DNA of 22,793 nt from Thamnocephalis sphaerospora (GCA_003614735.1 KZ992663.1:1-22793), one strand, 5' to 3'. Positions 1-9,883 are shown, numbered from the stretch's first letter. Notes: generated by a model from the letters alone, not told the origin. Program-made: numbers and translations.

Positions 1-34
1 ACTAATGAACAACACGCGCGTGTATGTGGCGTAG

Positions 35-429
35 ATTCCGGACGCGCTGACTGACCACTACCTGGCACGCGCAGGCCTAGAGTGCGAGGATGTGCGCATG
101 TACGTATGATGCATGGCTTGAGCCTGTCGCGTAAAACATCATCGTCTAATGCGGCTGGCTGGCGGTGATGTCTAGCAAGCGACTGCTGGCACTAGCTGCG
201 CAAAAGTTTATTTCGGACGTGGCTACAGACGCGTACCAGTACTGCAAGATTAGACAGCAGGGCAATCGCGACAAGCGCAAGGTGCGTACACGGTTGTTGC
301 TGTAGTAGCCGACAGTTTGCTTACGCCCAGCATGCGTAGGAGCGGCGCACGGTGCTCACCATGGAGGATTTGTCGGCTGCACTTGGCGAGCATGGTATCA
401 ATGTGCGCAAGCCAGAGTACTATTTGTAG
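35..429 (+). CDS. TAF10: Transcription initiation factor TFIID/SAGA subunit TAF10 (5' end outside window)
   Basis: TAF10 is a histone-fold subunit shared by TFIID and SAGA and acts in the nucleus in RNA polymerase II initiation. Three exons are visible: 35-99, 176-281 and 340-429, joined in phase, with the TAG stop at 427-429. An acceptor AG at 33-34 shows that at least one more exon lies left of the window. The spliced protein begins IPDALTDHYLARAGLECED, continues through RLLALAAQKFISDVATDA, and ends TMEDLSAALGEHGINVRKPE followed by YYL. These match the C-terminal histone-fold half of TAF10, and the C-terminus ends where the family usually ends. The gene converges on UGP1, whose stop is about 300 bp away. 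Identification is by remembered family motifs; the N-terminal low-complexity part cannot be judged. Confidence 0.9.
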
Positions 430-726
430 AGATGTGTGTGGGCGCCGGATAGATGACGGCCAGCGGGGGGTTCTTTTCCATGCTGTGTGTGGCTGTGGCG
501 ATGGCCGATAAACATACGTCTTGTGCTGCATCATACGTGTCCAGGAGAAGGCGGCGAGAACACGTACGCGATAGACTGGTACAAACTATTTATTGGCGCA
601 AAAACTGCGCGTATCATGGCAGCATCGGTGGCGGTGGTGGCCGTAGCGCAGTCGCGCTGACCGTGGATCATCAATGGGAGGCGTGCACTGCATAGCGCAG
701 CGTGTATTTTACGTGGTGGTCGTCCT
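430..726. other. Convergent intergenic gap TAF10/UGP1
   Basis: About 300 bp lie between two facing stop codons. Short open frames on both strands show no recognisable protein, and I see no tRNA. It probably holds the two 3' UTRs. Confidence 0.6.
589..594 (-). terminator. Candidate polyadenylation signal for UGP1
   Basis: TTTATT on the plus strand reads AATAAA on the minus strand, about 135 nt downstream of the UGP1 stop codon. The hexamer is the canonical signal, but many fungi do not depend on it. Confidence 0.35.
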
Positions 727-2783
727 CTAGTGCTCGAGAATGCGCAGATTGCCCGACACCACCTTGTTTTCGAGAATGGATCCTGAAGGAATGTCAATGC
801 GTGCGCCATGGTTGGCCACGATAATCACCGTGCCCTGCGAAAAGCGTCGGCGTTAGCAAGAGAGGCGCAAACGCGTATGCATGTGCGGACGCGCGTTCAG
901 TCGGTCGACTTACTCGTAGTACGACGCCGCGGCCAAAGGTTACGTCGCCCGTCACCGTCAAGTGATCCAACTCGAGAATGTGGGGTGGCGTGCGGAAGCG
1001 CTCCAAAAAGCCTTGTACCTGCACAGTCCGCTGGCCGTTAGCGGCGAATGGCACCCAGTGACAGTCGTGCCGACGCCACCTACCTTCTTGAAGTGGTCGC
1101 CCAGCTTCACCAGCGGCACCGTAGCAAACATGCGCTTTGGGTTGATCTGCAGCTGACCGTGCTGCATCTGGTACAGGTCGCTGGTGACCAGGAAGAGATC
1201 GGACGTTGACTTGACAGGCAGGAAACGGCTTCGCGGCACGTTGATACCGTGGGCACCCTTGAAGTGCTTGATGGCCGCGCCTACCGCCGTCTCTAGCTGG
1301 ATCACCTTTTCGCCGCTGGCGGCCGTCTACGTCCAAGCGCACACACACACACGCGCGCGCGCGCGTTAGACCACCGGTTCCTGCTCTCCTCCCTTTTCCT
1401 GCTGGCCAACGCGTGCCTACCTTGTGGTTGACGATAATCTCCAGGTTGAGCTCGTGGGCGTCCAGCACGCGCTTGACAGCACGTAGATTCACCCACAGGT
1501 TGTTGGTGTTGAAGATCTTGAACTTTTTGACCGACTTGAAGTCCTCCGTGTGGCCAGCCGGCACCTGCGCAATCTCCAGCAGTCGCACGCGACCGTCATA
1601 GTCGATGATGGTACCGCCCTTGATGTCGGCCTTTGTCTTGTCCGTCACTTCCATAAGGAACTCTGCGCCCGACTCTATCATGTGCGCAAGTATAGCTAGG
1701 GTCGGTGCAACCAATGCGCGTGTAAGTGCCCTGAAGTCGATACGCCACCAATGGCATGAGGCGACGGCAGTCACCGCAGCAGCCTTGGTGCGGAACATTA
1801 TGCCGGCCGCGACAACTTACTTCCGTCAACGGTGGCGCCGAGATTATCCACGTTGGAGACAAACAGATACTCCTTGCCCTGGTCGATCAGCTCGTCAAGC
1901 ACGCCCGAGCGGGCCAGCGACTCGAACAGATCACCGTGACCGGGCGGGAACCACATGGAGATGTCGTCGTGCGGACTGCGAGCCATGGGCAGCATCGACT
2001 CTTTGGAGATGCGCGGGTAGCGTGACTGGTTGAAGGTGCGAATGGTGACATTGTGGTCGGTGTACTTGCGGATGATGCGATTGGTCTCTTCGTCCGTGTT
2101 GAAGCTGTTCATCAGCACCAGTGGTACATCAACGCCACTAATTTGGTTGAGGTACTATGATGGCAGCAGCAGCAGCAACCAGCGCATAATGCCATCGTCA
2201 GCGACCGCACCATGTGGGCACTAGCCAAGAGCGGCCAGCCTGCCGCTATTCTTATCCCCACTTGCAGCCGCAGCTCACCTCAATTTGGTGTACCGTCAAG
2301 TCCAAGAACGTCTGTCCGTCGCGCACTTCAATGGCGCTCTTGGGTCCCACACAACCCATGGTGGTGCCAAGACCACCGTTCAGCTTGAGCACCGCCAGCT
2401 TGTTCAGATTGTCTAGGAACTTGTCCTCGGAAATGGGCTTGAGCGTCGAGTAGGGCACAATCTGGTCAGGCGCCGGCGAGCTGATCTTGTCCCAGTCGAT
2501 GGTAATCTTGTTGGTCGTCTCGTCCAGGTAGCGTACAAACAGCTGGTAAAAGTCGTTCATCTGGCGCTCAAAGTCCTAGGATCCGCCAAATCACGCGTCG
2601 CATTAGCCTTGTCGTGCCACCGCAACCATGGCGGGTCGCATGGACGCTTACCTTGCGCTCTTTACTGTCAGCCGGCAGCTTGTCGGCCAGCTTGTCCAGC
2701 TCGATGCGCATGGAGCGCGCGGCCGCCCGCGAGTTGGGGTCGGCAAGCGACTGGGCGAATTTGGTAACGGTGCGTGCATGCAT
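727..2783 (-). CDS. UGP1: UTP-glucose-1-phosphate uridylyltransferase (UDP-glucose pyrophosphorylase)
   Basis: The enzyme makes UDP-glucose from UTP and glucose-1-phosphate in the cytosol, feeding cell-wall glucan, glycogen and trehalose synthesis. There are seven exons: 2652-2783, 2279-2575, 1821-2154, 1421-1695, 1084-1326, 914-1018 and 727-834, all in phase, giving about 497 aa, the usual family length. Visible motifs in order are the nucleotide-binding loop [112 protein letters not shown] and the C-terminal left-handed beta-helix [19 protein letters not shown]. The start at 2783 is the first in-frame ATG before [12 protein letters not shown]. An alternative spliced leader from 3236-3283 is discussed in the findings. 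Introns 1327-1420 and 2155-2278 carry simple repeats. Confidence 0.95.
1339..1366. repeat. Alternating purine-pyrimidine tract (AC)n(GC)n in a UGP1 intron
   Basis: An AC dinucleotide run passes directly into a GC run inside intron 1327-1420 of UGP1. An alternating purine-pyrimidine tract of about 28 bp is the classic kind of sequence able to form Z-DNA. It sits close to the 3' splice site of the minus-strand gene. Confidence 0.8.
2163..2177. repeat. Short (GCA)5 trinucleotide repeat in a UGP1 intron
   Basis: Five GCA units lie just upstream (in minus-strand transcript order) of the acceptor at 2155-2156, inside intron 2155-2278. Confidence 0.75.
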
Positions 2784-3853
2784 GTCGGGCAGATGCAGTT
2801 AGCAAAGAACAATGTCCAGCGGGCGGCGACCGTGTCGTGGCGCGTGTAGACGGGCGGGCAAGGGTTGGAGGAGCGCTGCGCCATGCCTAGCGGTGCCGTG
2901 CGCGCGGGCACTTAAGAGGCGCTGCGACCTAGGGAGACCCAGTCCCGCGCAAAAGTGCGCGTATCTGGCGGCGATAAGCCGGAAATAGCACGCCATCACC
3001 GGAGAATGCCCGTCCAAAGGAAGGCGCACCCTCGGTGGGACCACAGAAAGCGTGGGTGGAACGTGCTCGCGATGGCCAATTCCCCTTTTGCGCGTGCCCA
3101 CCGTCTGCGTGCATGCTAGCACCGATGCCACTGGTGATAAGGCGCCAAGAAGCACGGCCGCAAGCACGGCTGAGACGAGCACCCCGCATCGGCACATAGG
3201 ACTGGCATGTTGGTGGGGGCGACGCGATGGCTCACCTTGGTAGCAGATGACATGGCGCGGTGGATACTGGGTCCTCGACGCATAGCAGCGTGGTGGCAGC
3301 GGTGACGGTGGTGGTGGTGGTGGGCTGGCGGACAGGTGAAGAAAAGGCAGCGGCAAGTGCTCGCGTGGCAACGACAGTGCTTGGATACAGAGCGGCAGAT
3401 AGCAAGAGAAACCAGAGTGCGACGTAGTGGACGAGTGAGGCTGATCCACTTGGGCGGCGCAGGATGTGCTCAGCTTTTGTAGGCGTCGCGAGGCAAGTGG
3501 CCTTTGAGTGCCGTCACTCTCTCTCTAATGCGCGCTCACTCTGATAAGCGCGCGATCTCCTCCCTGGACACAGTGCCACCGGACCAGCCCAGCAACGCCA
3601 AGTGCATGGATGCCGTAGGCTGCCCGATAGCATCCACGCGTCCATGACGTCGATATGACCGGATAACGCATGGCACGCGCGGTTGGCCCCCAGCCGGAAG
3701 ATACGGGCAGCTGATGCGCAGATATGCAGCGCTGCATCGGTGGACCATGGCCACGTCGATGCATACAAGCATGTATGCGCTCCAGCAAGTGGGCGAGCGT
3801 GTTTTGGCGGCCGACTTTCCCACTTTTTTCGCGCTGCAATTGTCTCAGCCGCC
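2784..3853. promoter_or_regulatory. 1.07-kb divergent intergenic region UGP1/METTL22
   Basis: This is the longest gap in the housekeeping block and the presumed promoter of both flanking genes. It is GC-rich and holds a CAC/GTG-rich run near 3300-3325. A 216-codon minus-strand open frame (2799-3449) begins with low-complexity, proline-rich sequence and has no recognisable domain. A possible leader exon (3236-3283, minus) ends in a good GTGAGC donor; see findings. No certain gene, tRNA or repeat family was found. Confidence 0.5.
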
Positions 3854-4873
3854 ATGGCACACGCCAACGCAGACGCGCCACCCGGCAAGCGCCCGCGTAC
3901 CACTGCGGCAGCTGCGGCGGCAGCGGCATTGACCGACCAGCCTGGCGCTTCTTTGTCGCCAGTCGCTTCGGACGATGAGGGGGACGGAGCGAGTGACACG
4001 GCTAGCGTCGCCGGTGTGTTTGACGACTTTTACCTGTCGGACGTGCATTTGGCGCCTGAGCATGGAAGCGTCGACGGTCACTGGCGCTGGTTCACAGCCA
4101 ACGCTCAGCCAGAGATAAGCACCGCTGGGGGCAGCATTGCCAGGCGCACGCGTGCGCGAACCGCCGCCGCCCACTTTTGCCGGCAGGCCCTTGCATCGCG
4201 TCCTATCCGCGTGCGCTTTCGCTTCGGCACTACGCTGCAGGGCGTCGGCAAGTGTGCTGGCAACCGCTGGCGTCTACATGGCGTCATCTAACCCTGCACA
4301 GCGCATGCGTAGGCGAACAGGTGTGGCCGGGTGCATTGCTACTGGCCGAGTTTCTCGCTCATCGGTATGATGCACTTTTCCCGCATGGACATGGTGCTGC
4401 GCTGGAGCTGGGCAGCGGCACGGGGCTCTGCGGCGCTGTTCTGGCGCGTTTCGGCCTAGAGCGTGTCTATTGCACGGGTGTGTCGTGGCATAGGCGCGCG
4501 TGCAGACTGGCGGCGCAGTAACCAACCAGCTCGTCTGGCGTGCGCGGTAGACACCGGAGATGCTGTGCTGCGCAACTGCCGCTTCAACTTGGACTGGAAT
4601 GCCGGCGACGGCGTGTCGGCGGACGCAGCATCAACCGTGGTACGACGGCTGGACTGGCTAAACCTCCCGCCATGGCTGTGTGCACCAGACACGCTGATCC
4701 GCGATAAGAAAACCGCCTGGGCTGGGTCGCACGACATCAAGGCCGCGGACCCTGTTGTGACCAAGCGCAGCAATGTGGAGATGGCGCAGGATGCGACATT
4801 TGACTGGACGCCAGAAGATATACGTCGGATCGACGCGGATGTCCGCGTGTTTCTAGCCGCAGACGGTGGGTAT

Positions 4874-4909
<36 letters not shown>

Positions 4910-5493
4910 GATAATGGCGATGGCGGCGATATGTTTGGCTGACTGGCGTCGGTGGTTGGTCGGAGATAGTCATCTACGACGATACGGCGACCAGTGCATT
5001 TCTGGCCACAGCAGCTGCTCTACTGCGTCCGCGGCCACATCGCAAGTTCAGCCCTGTGCTGTATATTGCATCGGAAAAAAGGTTGGTGTGTGCTGACTGC
5101 TTGCAGTGGGTTTGACGTTTGCTAACGTCACTAACACTACTAAATTAGACTCAACTTTTCCATTGACGAGTTACGCGTCACCGCCTCGGCACATAACCAC
5201 TTTTTCAGTGAACTACGTCACTATCCGCAGCTATACCTGGACACCAGTCTGGTAGTCTCGGATATACCGCAGCTGTTTTCCTACCTGCGCAGTGACCAGC
5301 TGGTGCGTCCACGATTATCGCTCGCCATCTGCTGCTACCTATACTTTTGCCCTTGCTGCCCTGGCGATAACGCTCATCCACATGCACATACTGACGCTAT
5401 CCTCTGGGTCGATGATGCGTTTAGCTATTGTGGCGTCTCAGCTGGGACCCAAAGTCACCTCACGGCCCCAATATCATGCCAGCCCCGACCTAG
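3854..5493 (+). CDS. METTL22: METTL22-type lysine methyltransferase (seven-beta-strand, MTase family 16)
   Basis: The family uses S-adenosylmethionine to methylate protein lysines; human METTL22 acts on the DNA/RNA-binding protein KIN17. The substrate here is unproven. Six exons, 3854-4247, 4313-4477, 4551-4865, 4970-5081, 5149-5302 and 5425-5493, give about 402 aa, close to the human length. Motifs are FDDFYLSDVHL (about residues 58-68), TTLQGVGEQVWPGALLLAEF, the SAM-binding motif I LELGSGTGLCGAVLA, RNCRFNLDWN, the post-II strand FLAADVIYDDTATSAFL, YIASEKRLNFSIDELRV and C-terminal QLLLWRL. The N-terminus has a basic KRPR patch and an alanine run. The ATG at 3854 has a strong context (gccgccATGG), although the frame stays open back to 3683. 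The first intron (4248-4312) begins GC, not GT. The gene converges on RPC4, whose stop is 74 bp away. Confidence 0.9.
4248..4312 (+). other. GC-AG intron in METTL22
   Basis: The donor reads GCAAGT and the acceptor GCGTAG, with a CTAAC branch site at 4288-4292. Cutting here restores VGEQVW exactly where METTL22 proteins have VG(K/R)QVW. No GT donor nearby keeps frame and conserved residues. Confidence 0.85.
4877..4909. repeat. (TGC)11 trinucleotide repeat in METTL22 intron 3
   Basis: Eleven perfect TGC units start 11 nt after the GTGGGT donor of intron 4866-4969. If the intron is retained they would encode poly-cysteine in the METTL22 frame. Confidence 0.95.
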
Positions 5494-5567
5494 CCCATGC
5501 TTGCTTTCTTATCGACTGTCTGCCGAGCATCAAATACACGTTTACTTTTTCCATAGTGCTGCAGTGC

Positions 5568-7432
5568 CTAGAAACTGCCGGTGTGATCCATGTCGGCATC
5601 CTCGTCGAGCATGGTGGCCATCTCTGGTGTGCACACAAACCGGCTGGCCACTGTGCCCAGTACGCCAACGGTTTTCTGTACCGTGTTGATGGCGACAATC
5701 TCTTGTGGGAAAGCGCAGCTGGCGCCTGATGTGACCTATTGAGTAAACGCGAATATGAGCCATCTACAGGCGGGCCAAGCGCGAGCAGCGCGATACGCAC
5801 CTCCATCTCAATGTCACCCAGCCAGAGACTCATCCGGCCGGATTTGTACACCACCAGCTTGCCTACACGGCCTTCCAGTGCATGCGATGGCGTGCTTTGT
5901 GCTTGTGGTGTCTGTTCCGTGTCGTTCTCCTGCTTCACCGGTGCATCCTGCGGCTCGGCCTTGATGGGCGGCAGTGCGTCCTTGTCGGCAGCATCAGGTC
6001 CCTGCTTTGTGCTGTCCTCGTCCACATCCATCACATGGACCGCGGCTGGCGGTCGCTCAAACTCTGGCATCACCGTCGGCAGCTGGAAAAAGAACAAGCT
6101 CTCTTCGCCAGCCGACTGCCCATCGTGGCTGACGCGTAAGCTGGCGAACGATGCACGGTCACCGCGCATCTCTTACGTTGCGTGGAAACTCCATCGTATC
6201 ATCGCGGAAGCGCGGATACAGTAGATCGGCAGCCGGCAGCGGCACCGGCCGTGTGTCGCTCTCGGTCTCTGCATCATCCTCATCTTCCTCCAGCTTTACA
6301 AGTGTATCGTCCTCGGCTGTCGTCTGCAGCAGCTGTTCAGCAGTCATTGCATCATCCTGCGGCTCAGCCTTGACCGACAGGCCTGTGCCACGTTTACCCC
6401 ACCATGACAGTCCGTTTGCATCAGCTATCGCGTTGCAGCATCCGATGAGTGTTACCGCTTACCCTCGGTGGACATGTGCACATCGGCGGTCGCCGCCTCA
6501 GCCTTGATGGCACCTTCTTCCTTTACGGCATGGCCACGTGTGCGACGGCCTCGTCCGGCGCCCGCCGGTCGATACGCATCGTACGCCACCGGTGCCCACA
6601 GATCCGGCGTGAAGCGCGCAGTTCCCGCACTCATGGCCGCGTCGAAATCCGCCATGGCACCGACGCTGCTGCTGCCGGCCAGGCCAGATGAGCTCGAGCC
6701 AAAGCCGCCGCCAGCACCAGCTGCCGCTGCACGCCCCATTCTTGATCCAGCTACAAGCATGCAACCATTCATGAGCTACAAGTGCGTAGATTGCATGGCG
6801 CAGCACAACTTACCGAGGTTGGACGGACCCATGGCAAGAAAGCCCGTGGCCGTTGCCGGCTGGTCAAGCAGGCCGCCTAACGATCGTCGGCAGCGATGAG
6901 CACGCGCAGTCAGGACCTACGCCTCGACGACTCACCTCGTCCGCGTCCAGCTCCGCCACCACGGCCGCCGCGACCGCCGCGACCACGACCACGACCGCGT
7001 TCTCCCTAGTACACATATCTACGGCGTGAATTCATGTTCGCCGTGCCTATGCCCTGCGCAAGTACCCACCCTGTTGCCAGCCTGCTCGCTTGTCGTCGCA
7101 CTAAATGTACCACCACCGTTCGTTTACGCCATCCGCAGACTACCGTTAACTGCTGCCAGGCAATCATGGATATGGCAAGTGTATCCGCCTACGTGCGCGC
7201 CAATGCACTTACGCCTCCTTCTTGTTGCGCTTGGTCGGCACTGTTGGCATAAACTTTGTCTAATACCAGGTGCGCGCCTGCATTAGCTACTACATAGCTG
7301 TGCCGTCGCCGTGGACAGCCCCAGTACCTTTTGCTTGCCACCGAGCGTGTAGTCCTTTCCGGGTCGCAGTGGCGGCAGCCGGCCGGCCGGCGTTCCGGCG
7401 TCGCTGTTCTTTTGATCGCCTGCGTCCGCCAT
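5568..7432 (-). CDS. RPC53: DNA-directed RNA polymerase III subunit RPC4 (POLR3D/RPC53)
   Basis: RPC4 heterodimerises with RPC5 on the Pol III core and works in termination and reinitiation on tRNA and 5S genes. Nine exons give about 444 aa: 7328-7432, 7213-7259, 7070-7100, 6936-7005, 6814-6876, 6463-6750, 6177-6424, 5801-6115 and 5568-5735. The N-terminus has RLPPLRPGKDYTLGG and TKFMPTVPTKRNKKEA, then an RGRGRGGRGG box, FLAMGPSNL, an acidic stretch, FFFQLPTVMPEFERP, GRVGKLVVYKSGRMSLWLGD, VTSGASCAFPQEIVAINT and a short C-terminal tail, in the order known for the family. Exon 7070-7100 is only 31 nt, chosen because its phase fits both neighbours. The intron at 6425-6462 would be just 38 nt; an 80-nt alternative (6383-6462) also keeps frame. 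The frame is open upstream of the chosen ATG; see findings. Confidence 0.9.
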
Positions 7433-7663
7433 TGCGCTGGAATTGATGCGTACAGCTGTGTCTAGCAGACCGTCAAGCAGCCGGCGGTTGTACTCTGCAG
7501 TTGGCGCGACTAGGCCCGTGGCAGTGGGTTGAGCCGGCGCTGGTCAATCGGGCTAACGAATGCAAAAATGACAACAGTAACGACGGCTGTTGGTGGTGTG
7601 GCGTCTTTTTTGCTTTTCTTTCGTGCCGTCTGTTCTCTTTTTATCGGCGCAACCAGCTTTGCC
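7433..7663. promoter_or_regulatory. Divergent promoter RPC4/RRP41
   Basis: 231 bp lie between the start codons of two genes on opposite strands, so both promoters must sit here or overlap the 5' ends. No TATA box is obvious. The minus strand contains an open stretch in the RPC4 frame. Confidence 0.6.
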
Positions 7664-8908
7664 ATGGTGTGTGTGTGTGTGTGCTTGTGTGTGCGGTCGC
7701 TGGTGGCCGGCTGTTTCTGCTAACGTGTGCGCGCATGCGCTGCTAGTCTCGCGTGGAATTGCTGAATCCTGAAGGTGCGTATTAGCGTCGGTAAGGCGCC
7801 AGCACACCTGCTCATCGCGCCCTTCTGCAAACTGCTAGGTCTGCGTGTGGATGGCCGGCGTGCCAACGAGCTGCGCAAGCTCAGCTGCAAGCTGTCGCCG
7901 CTGCAGCATGCCGACGGAAGCGCTTATATCGAACAGGGCAACACCAAGGTGCTGGCGGTGGTCTATGGCCCGCGCGAGGTAAACTCGATGTCGGAAGTGT
8001 GAGGTGGCATTACTGTTGCTTACGCGCTATGACAATGCGATGGCGACAACAGACACGTCACCGCGCCCAGGTAATGCACGATCGTGCCTACATCAATGTC
8101 GAGTATCTAGTCGCGCCATTCAGTGCGGGCGAGCGCAAGAAGCGGTCCAAGAACGACAAGTGAGCCATGACAGACGGACAAAAAGTGCGGCATGCGTCTA
8201 TTGACCAGACGAGGACTATTTGCTATTTGATAGGCGCTTGCTGGAACTGGCTCTTGCGGTGAAGCAGACTTTTGACTCGGTGGTGATGACGACGCTGCAT
8301 CCACGGTCGCAGATTGATATTTACCTCCAAGTGCTGCAGGACGATGGCGGTGAGCGATCATGACAGGCTGACATGTTTTGTGCTGCGCGCATGCTTATCC
8401 GGTCAGTCACTGTGGCGGCTTCTCGTGTATGCGTAGGCGCGCTACAGGCTAGCATCAACGCAGCGACGCTTGCACTGGTCGATGCGGGCGTGCCCATGGT
8501 CGACTATGTATGCGCATGTACAGGTGGATGTGTGGATAGCCAGGCGCTGCTTGGTATGTGCACGATCGGATGACCGTAGACTCTGCCGCTCGCCTGCTAA
8601 TGGTCATCTATTCCGCTAGACCTGAATCACATTGAAGAGTCGTCTGCAGAGACGCCCGATCTTACGGTGGCCATTCTACCGCGGAGTGGCAAGGTGACGC
8701 TACTTCAAGTACGTCACGTAGCGCGCGCCAATATTGTATCAGACTGCGCTGACCGCCTGCGCTACAGATGACATCCCGCGTACATTCCGATCAGTTTGAG
8801 CAAATGCTCAATCTGGCCATGGAGGGCTGCCGCCAAGTGCATGCGGTGCTGGACAGCTCAGTACGCGATTCCATGCAGCAGCTGGCCGACCAGATGACAC
8901 ATCGATAA
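7664..8908 (+). CDS. RRP41: Exosome complex component RRP41 (Ski6/EXOSC4)
   Basis: RRP41 is an RNase PH-fold subunit of the six-member exosome ring, acting in nuclear and cytoplasmic 3'-5' RNA processing. The eukaryotic ring is catalytically inert and channels RNA to Rrp44. Eight exons, 7664-7666, 7747-7774, 7839-7978, 8053-8159, 8234-8349, 8437-8553, 8620-8708 and 8768-8908, give exactly 246 aa, the length of yeast and human RRP41. Motifs are MSRVELLNPEGLRVDGRRAN, GSAYIEQGNTKVLAVVYGP, VAPFSAGERKKRSKND, TLHPRSQIDIYLQVLQDDGG and INAATLALVDAGVPMVDYV. The first coding exon is only the ATG: SRVELLNPEG is the conserved N-terminus and lies right after the next acceptor. The stop faces that of NR2C2AP 46 bp away. 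Confidence 0.95.
7667..7683. repeat. (GT)8 microsatellite forming the RRP41 intron-1 donor
   Basis: Alternating GT starts at the base after the RRP41 start codon, so the 5' splice site is embedded in the dinucleotide run. Confidence 0.9.
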
Positions 8909-8954
8909 ACAGACATGGGTTTGCGCGAAATGAACGTGTTGCCGTCTTTTTCTA

Positions 8955-9663
8955 TCAAGCATCCTCTTCGCCTAGCACCTCGAGCCGATAGACGGTAATG
9001 CGTCCGTAGTGGTCGGTGCTCTCTTCAAATACAATCTTTAGCCGAGTGATGGCATCCGAGATCTCTAGGGGAAATGCGTGCACAAAGATAAAGCATCGTC
9101 AAGGACAGCATAGATGGTATATGCTGCGGTGCACTGCTATCGCGTCACTAGCAAGGATATCTGCAATGCGTTGATGTCCTCCGGGTAGAATGCGCCCAGC
9201 GCTGCATACTTGCCCGGTGTCTCGTCAGACTGCGGCTGCGTGCGGACGCCCATCAGCTGGCAGCGCCGCCCGGCAAAGCCGCCCTGGAACATGATGTTGA
9301 CCGCACGTACGCGCACCGACTGGCCAAAGTCGATCGCCACATACTGAGGCTCTCCCTGACCGACATGTCATCGCGCAGTGGCTAGCGAGCATCAGCATAC
9401 ATCCAGGTTGCCAGCACCAGCCGCCACCACTGCCGCTGGTGGCGCGCATAGTGGAAACAATGCTACCTGGTCCGAGTTCCAGCATGTTTCCTCGCTGCCG
9501 TCGGTGAGGTGCTGCTTGCCGTAGTTGCTCGTGTCCCGGTTGAGCACCGAGCTTACTCTGTACGTGCAGGCGTCAGTGTATGCGGAGCATTCCGACCGGT
9601 CCAGCGGTGAGCATTGTCTTTGTCCTACTTTGTCCGCACGCTAGGCGTAAGCAGTAGATTCAT
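8955..9663 (-). CDS. NR2C2AP-like protein (discoidin/galactose-binding-like fold)
   Basis: The gene is homologous to human nuclear receptor 2C2-associated protein (TRA16). The molecular role in fungi is unknown. Four exons, 9629-9663, 9467-9557, 9149-9355 and 8955-9062, join in phase to 146 aa (human 139). Matching segments are VSSVLNRDTSNYGKQHL, EETCWNSDQ, VRAVNIMFQGGFAGRRCQLM, FYPEDINALQ and IVFEESTDHYGRITVYRLEV. The whole chain is one F5/8-type-C-like beta sandwich with no signal peptide. The last intron (9063-9148) ends in a tandem AGAG acceptor. The second AG is chosen because it gives the same loop length as the human protein and keeps phase. The start codon at 9663 was chosen because its first exon ends in phase with VSSVLN. 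It shares a promoter with importin-11. Confidence 0.88.
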
Positions 9664-9883
9664 GGCTGCGTTTGAGCTAGCGTTGCACGATGGTAGCTAC
9701 AGGTGAGTGAAGGAGAAGAGGGTGCGCTGACATGGCGTCGTATTTTACCGCCATCTTTCTTGTCCGCCGCCACTCGTCGCCGCTTGCTGTTGCAATTGTT
9801 GCTGTTTACCGCGCTTGCCTGCCTGCCTGGTGTGCTCTACCCGCTGCTCCGCACTCGCTGCATCCGACAAAACAGCCACCGTC
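9664..9883. promoter_or_regulatory. Divergent promoter NR2C2AP/importin-11
   Basis: 220 bp lie between two start codons. The segment near 9770-9810 is rich in CTTG/TTGCTG pyrimidine tracts on the plus strand. No other gene is visible. Confidence 0.55.

Noticed and set aside
2799-3449. 216-codon minus-strand open frame with a signal-peptide-like stretch
   Set aside because: Low-complexity Pro/Ser start, no domain, no good start context, and GC-rich sequence makes long chance frames common.
3514-3999. 161-codon minus-strand open frame
   Set aside because: Antisense to the METTL22 5' end; alanine-rich composition reflects the opposite strand.
4463-4942. Plus-strand frame with a poly-cysteine tail as a separate small protein
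   Set aside because: It is METTL22 exon 3 read through into its repeat-bearing intron; splicing removes the repeat.
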